DNA of 9,400 nt from an uncultured Bacilli bacterium (GTDB lineage Bacteria; Bacillota_I; Bacilli_A; RF39; UBA660), in NCBI GenBank assembly GCA_949113215.1, contig CARZYU010000019.1, positions 6,900 through 16,299 on the forward strand, read 5' to 3'. Shown piece by piece: positions 6,877 to 9,400 of the stretch. Below the pieces are notes generated by a model, which was not told the origin of the DNA, did no database searches, and saw nothing but the letters and a program-made list of their open reading frames with translations. Each line of letters begins with the position of its first letter. Within the stretch, counting starts at the first letter, position 1. Position numbers and translations under genes: made by a program.

Positions 6877-7641
6877 ATGAAAGTGAAAGTATTAGCGAGT
6901 GGTTCCAAAGGAAACGCTACTCTAGTCCAAACAGAACATGCTATTTTACTAATTGACGCAGGAATTTCCTATCAACGAATTGCTTCTTACTTTTTGGAAG
7001 AAAAAATTGATTTAAAAAAAGATTTGAAGGGTATTTTACTTACACATAGTCATACTGATCATACGAAAGGACTTAGGGTATTATCCAAATACTCTTCTTG
7101 TCCTGTTTATGTACCAAAAGGGATGGAAGAGCAGATCAAGGATATAGTTCCACAGTCTCGAATGATTTTGTTTGAAGAACCCTTTTTTGTGGAAGATATC
7201 CAAGTCGATACTCTTCCTACCTCTCATGATGTGTCCCCATCTGTTGGTTATATATTAGAGAATGAGGGAAAAACTTTACTTTATATGACAGATACGGGGT
7301 ATATCAACGAACGACTTTTTTCGAAGATGAGAGATAAATCGATGTATGTATTAGAAAGCAATCACGACACGACGATGTTGATGGATGGACCTTATCCTAG
7401 ATATTTAAAAGAACGTGTTGATAGTGACAACGGTCACCTTTCGAATCGTCAAGCGGCAACTTATTTAGCCGCAACTGTTGGCAAACATACAAAGCATGTG
7501 GTTTTAGCACACTTGAGCGAACATAATAATACAGAAAATTTAGCTTACGAAACTGTACATTCTCGTCTCAAAGAAGAGGGATATGAAATTCCCATTTTAC
7601 TAGCAAGACAAGAAGAACCAACAGAACTAATTGAGGTATAA
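6877..7641 (+). CDS. walJ: WalJ/YycJ-type metallo-beta-lactamase-fold hydrolase
   Basis: The 254-residue protein starts MKVKVLASGSKGN, typical of the YycJ/WalJ family. The metal-binding motif HSHTDH is at residues 57-62, with His117 (SHD), Asp139 (TDTG) and His212 (AHLSEHNN) completing a two-metal site; LESNHD (159-164) is also a family hallmark. Homologues are nuclease-like (reported 5'-3' exonuclease activity) and linked to coordination of cell division or wall metabolism with replication. The ATG lies one base past the preceding stop and I see no Shine-Dalgarno near it, so translation probably depends on ribosomes finishing the M23 gene. It is followed immediately by rlmH, as in Bacillus apart from the missing htrA. 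Confidence 0.93.
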   Translation: MKVKVLASGSKGNATLVQTEHAILLIDAGISYQRIASYFLEEKIDLKKDLKGILLTHSHTDHTKGLRVLSKYSSCPVYVPKGMEEQIKDIVPQSRMILFEEPFFVEDIQVDTLPTSHDVSPSVGYILENEGKTLLYMTDTGYINERLFSKMRDKSMYVLESNHDTTMLMDGPYPRYLKERVDSDNGHLSNRQAATYLAATVGKHTKHVVLAHLSEHNNTENLAYETVHSRLKEEGYEIPILLARQEEPTELIEV

Positions 7642-7642
7642 T

Positions 7643-8098
7643 ATGATAAGAATTATTTCAGTAGGCAAATTAAAAGAAGAGTATTTAAAAGAAGCTCAAA
7701 AAGAATACCAGAAACGTTTGTCCAAATATGGAAAAATAGAATATATAGAAGTCCTGGATGAGAAGACCGAACAAGTAGGGCTCGCTTTAGAAAAGGAAAA
7801 AGAACGAATTGAAAAATATCTTTCCGACAAGGACTATCTTATCACTCTAGAAATAGAAGGGAAAATGTACGATTCTCTCACTTTTTCCACCTTTCTTGAA
7901 CATTCTCAGATGACTTATGGTACGATTACGTTTTTGATTGGAGGATCTTGTGGAATTCACGAGGACTTAAAGAAACGAGCAAACGAACACATTTCTTTTT
8001 CCAAAATGACATTTCCCCATCAGTTATTTAAAATTCTATTATTAGAACAAATTTATCGTGGTTATAAAATTTTGCATCATGAAAGTTATCATAAATAA
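7643..8098 (+). CDS. rlmH: 23S rRNA pseudouridine-1915 N3-methyltransferase RlmH
   Basis: The 151-residue product is a SPOUT methyltransferase that methylates pseudouridine 1915 (E. coli numbering) in helix 69 of 23S rRNA on assembled 70S ribosomes. Seen: the start MIRIISVGKLKEEYL, the SAM-binding knot segment FLIGGSCGI (97-105), HQLFKILLLEQIYRGYKI (126-143) and the family C-terminus ESYHK (147-151). The start is ATG 7643, one base after the walJ stop, with GAGG (7633-7636) six bases upstream. A TTG four codons earlier would overlap walJ and break the family's N-terminus, so I reject it. Length is slightly under the usual 155-159. Confidence 0.97.
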   Translation: MIRIISVGKLKEEYLKEAQKEYQKRLSKYGKIEYIEVLDEKTEQVGLALEKEKERIEKYLSDKDYLITLEIEGKMYDSLTFSTFLEHSQMTYGTITFLIGGSCGIHEDLKKRANEHISFSKMTFPHQLFKILLLEQIYRGYKILHHESYHK

Positions 8099-8111
8099 GG
8101 GAGGTAATAAT

Positions 8112-8768
8112 ATGATAATTGGTTTTGTTTTATTAGCGCTTGGTGTTTTATATTTGTTAGAGATGCTACTTCCAGGATTTCAAGTGGATTTTCAATTAGT
8201 CTGGCCTATTTTACTTATTGTAATAGCTGGCTATTCTATTTTAAAACAACGTAGGTTTGATCTTGTCTCAATGGTTCTTCTTTTCTTAGGAGTTTGGTTT
8301 TTAGGAATCAATCTTGGACTGCTTCCTAAAAATTATCGTAAAATCTTTTGGCCACTTCTTCTCATAATCATTGGTCTACATATTATTTTTGATCATATGT
8401 TTTTTCACAAGAAGTTTGTCAAACGAAGCGACGAATTGAACGAAAAAATTAAAACTTACTATGGAATTTTTTCCGGAGTAGATGAACGAATCAATCAGGA
8501 TCATTTTTTAGGAGCGGATCTTTACGCGGTTTTCGGTGGAATTGATTTGGATCTTAGAAAAGCTAATATCGAAGATGGAGCCATCATCAATTTGTATTCC
8601 ATTTTTGGGGGATCTACTTTGTTACTCCCAGAGGGCTACAACCTAGAGGTGAGTTCTAGTTCTATCTTTGGTGCTGTTGAAAATAAAACGAATTATGAGC
8701 ATCAAAAGAAGAATAAGACGATCTATATCAACTGTTTATCCATCTTTGGTGGAAATGAATTAAAATAG
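8112..8768 (+). CDS. LiaF-like membrane protein (cell envelope stress family)
   Basis: The 218-residue product has four predicted membrane helices at about 2-20, 29-45, 50-70 and 79-96, interrupted by short loops, then a soluble C-terminal domain. The latter carries repeated FGG/FGA turns at residues 141, 165, 186 and 212, each preceded by a short strand such as LYAVFGG or LYSIFGG, as in the LiaF/VraT 'cell wall-active antibiotics response' domain. LiaF proteins of Bacilli restrain the LiaS sensor kinase; no kinase or regulator is visible here, so the role is inferred from family only. The start is ATG 8112 with AAGGGAGGT just upstream; an ATG at 8058 would overlap rlmH by 41 bases and add a hydrophilic stretch, so I reject it. 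It is the last gene of the long operon. Confidence 0.85.
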   Translation: MIIGFVLLALGVLYLLEMLLPGFQVDFQLVWPILLIVIAGYSILKQRRFDLVSMVLLFLGVWFLGINLGLLPKNYRKIFWPLLLIIIGLHIIFDHMFFHKKFVKRSDELNEKIKTYYGIFSGVDERINQDHFLGADLYAVFGGIDLDLRKANIEDGAIINLYSIFGGSTLLLPEGYNLEVSSSSIFGAVENKTNYEHQKKNKTIYINCLSIFGGNELK

Positions 8769-8787
8769 CACTTTAGGGTGCTTTTTT
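8767..8787 (+). terminator. Terminator of the long dnaB-walJ operon
   Basis: AGCAC (8767-8771) pairs with GTGCT (8778-8782) around a six-base loop, followed by six T (8782-8787). The stem starts inside the TAG stop (8766-8768) of the LiaF-like gene. It is short, so readthrough into the symporter gene is possible. Confidence 0.75.
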
Positions 8788-8813
8788 CGACGAAACTTTT
8801 TACATCCTTCTTC

Positions 8814-8819
8814 TATACT
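8814..8819 (+). promoter_or_regulatory. Possible -10 element for the symporter gene
   Basis: TATACT matches five of six -10 consensus bases and sits 17 bases before the ATG at 8837, after a terminator. No acceptable -35 occurs 16-18 bases upstream; TTTACA (8799-8804) is only nine bases away. A promoter here is expected from context but poorly supported by sequence. Confidence 0.3.
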
Positions 8820-8836
8820 GATCTTGGTGAGATAAC

Positions 8837-9400
8837 ATGCAGATGATCAATAAAATTCTTTGGGGTATTGCTACTATGTTTCTAATAGGAGGTGGAATCT
8901 ATTTTACGATTCGCTTGAAAGGTGTGCAATTTCGTTTTCGAGATATGATTCATAGTTTTCATAAAGAAAATTGGGAACAAATTTCCCCCTTTAAAACTCT
9001 TACGATTGCAACTGCTGCCCGTATTGGAGTAGGGTCATTGGCAGGAATTGCTTTGGCTATTTATATAGGCGGCGTGGGAACTATTTTTTGGTTATGGCTT
9101 TCCACACTAATCGTTGCTGCAAATGCCTTTTGTGAGAGTTGTTTAGGAATGTTATATCGGGAAAAAGATGGAGCATTTTATAATGGAGGACCAGCTTTTT
9201 ATATTAAAAGAGGATTGGGAAGGCCAAAGCTTGCTATGACTTATGCTTTTTTGGTCTTGATTGCGTATATTTTAGGATTTCTTACCATTCAGTCCAATAC
9301 CATGACAAAAAGTTTAGAGACCCTTCTTTCCATTCCTAATATTGCTATTGGCATTGTCATTGCAGTTATTTCTTTTGCCATTATTTATCGAGGTATCGCC
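8837..9400 (+). CDS. AGCS-family sodium:alanine/glycine symporter, 5' part
   Basis: The frame is open from ATG 8837 to the window edge (188 codons), so this is the N-terminal part of a protein whose family is usually about 450-500 residues. Seen: a first helix with GGGIYFTIRLKGVQFR (18-33), SPFKTLTIATAARIGVGSLAGIA, GGVGTIFWLWL (78-88), a Cys/Glu-containing helix where AGCS members read FAE, and GGPAFYI (117-123). AGCS transporters import alanine or glycine with sodium or protons. The hallmark GTGNIAG reads GVGSLAG (64-70), suggesting a divergent subgroup, so the substrate is uncertain. GGTGAG (8826-8831) is a modest ribosome binding site; a second ATG at 8843 is possible. It appears to be separate from the preceding operon. 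Confidence 0.88.
   Translation, partial: MQMINKILWGIATMFLIGGGIYFTIRLKGVQFRFRDMIHSFHKENWEQISPFKTLTIATAARIGVGSLAGIALAIYIGGVGTIFWLWLSTLIVAANAFCESCLGMLYREKDGAFYNGGPAFYIKRGLGRPKLAMTYAFLVLIAYILGFLTIQSNTMTKSLETLLSIPNIAIGIVIAVISFAIIYRGIA

Noticed and set aside
8058..8111. ATG 8058 as start of the LiaF-like protein
   Set aside because: It lies deep in rlmH, lacks a Shine-Dalgarno and adds residues not expected before the first membrane helix; ATG 8112 has AAGGGAGGT.
1..9400. Mobile elements, CRISPR arrays, tRNA/rRNA genes, phage or defence genes
   Set aside because: No repeated spacers, transposase motifs, inverted-repeat ends or tRNA-like folds were noticed; the window is a contiguous housekeeping locus.

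Overview
The window is AT-rich, densely packed DNA with every gene on the + strand. Gene content and order are those of a low-GC Gram-positive bacterium (Bacillota, Bacilli-like). The order rpsF-ssb-rpsR, a GdpP-type DHH gene, rplI, dnaB, walJ, rlmH matches the conserved locus near the Bacillus origin. It is a reduced version: yybS, purA, walRK, yycHI and htrA do not appear between these genes. Peptidoglycan-related genes imply a walled cell. The exact lineage cannot be fixed from the sequence; a host-associated Bacilli or Erysipelotrichia-like group is plausible. All eleven complete genes end in TAA or TAG, none in TGA.

Layout. (1) 1-114: a hairpin terminator of an unseen upstream unit, then a weak promoter. 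(2) 115-1362: a monocistronic, membrane-anchored C39-like papain-fold protein, closed by a terminator that includes its own stop codon. (3) 1412-2536: a strong promoter, a structured leader and the rpsF-ssb-rpsR operon, ending in a terminator. (4) 2544-8787: a second promoter and a long run of closely spaced or overlapping genes: a short DHH/DHHA1 phosphodiesterase, rplI, dnaB, a LysM-G5-M23 murein hydrolase, walJ, rlmH and a LiaF-like membrane protein, ending in a terminator. (5) 8837-9400: the start of an AGCS-family amino acid/cation symporter cut off by the window edge. No intergenic stretch exceeds 300 bases.

How it works together. The first operon supplies two 30S proteins that bind next to each other (S6, S18) and single-strand DNA binding protein. 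The second joins a probable cyclic-dinucleotide or nanoRNA phosphodiesterase, L9, the replicative helicase and a block of envelope and ribosome-maturation genes. The points most worth a second look are: the rpsF leader, where one CUCCUU element can either close an upstream hairpin or pair with the Shine-Dalgarno; the GdpP-like protein that lacks all sensory domains and has Glu in place of the GGGGH histidine; and the M23 hydrolase that stands where WalRK-YycHI would be in Bacillus. Most of the rest is ordinary housekeeping DNA; I see no mobile element, CRISPR array, RNA gene or defence system.
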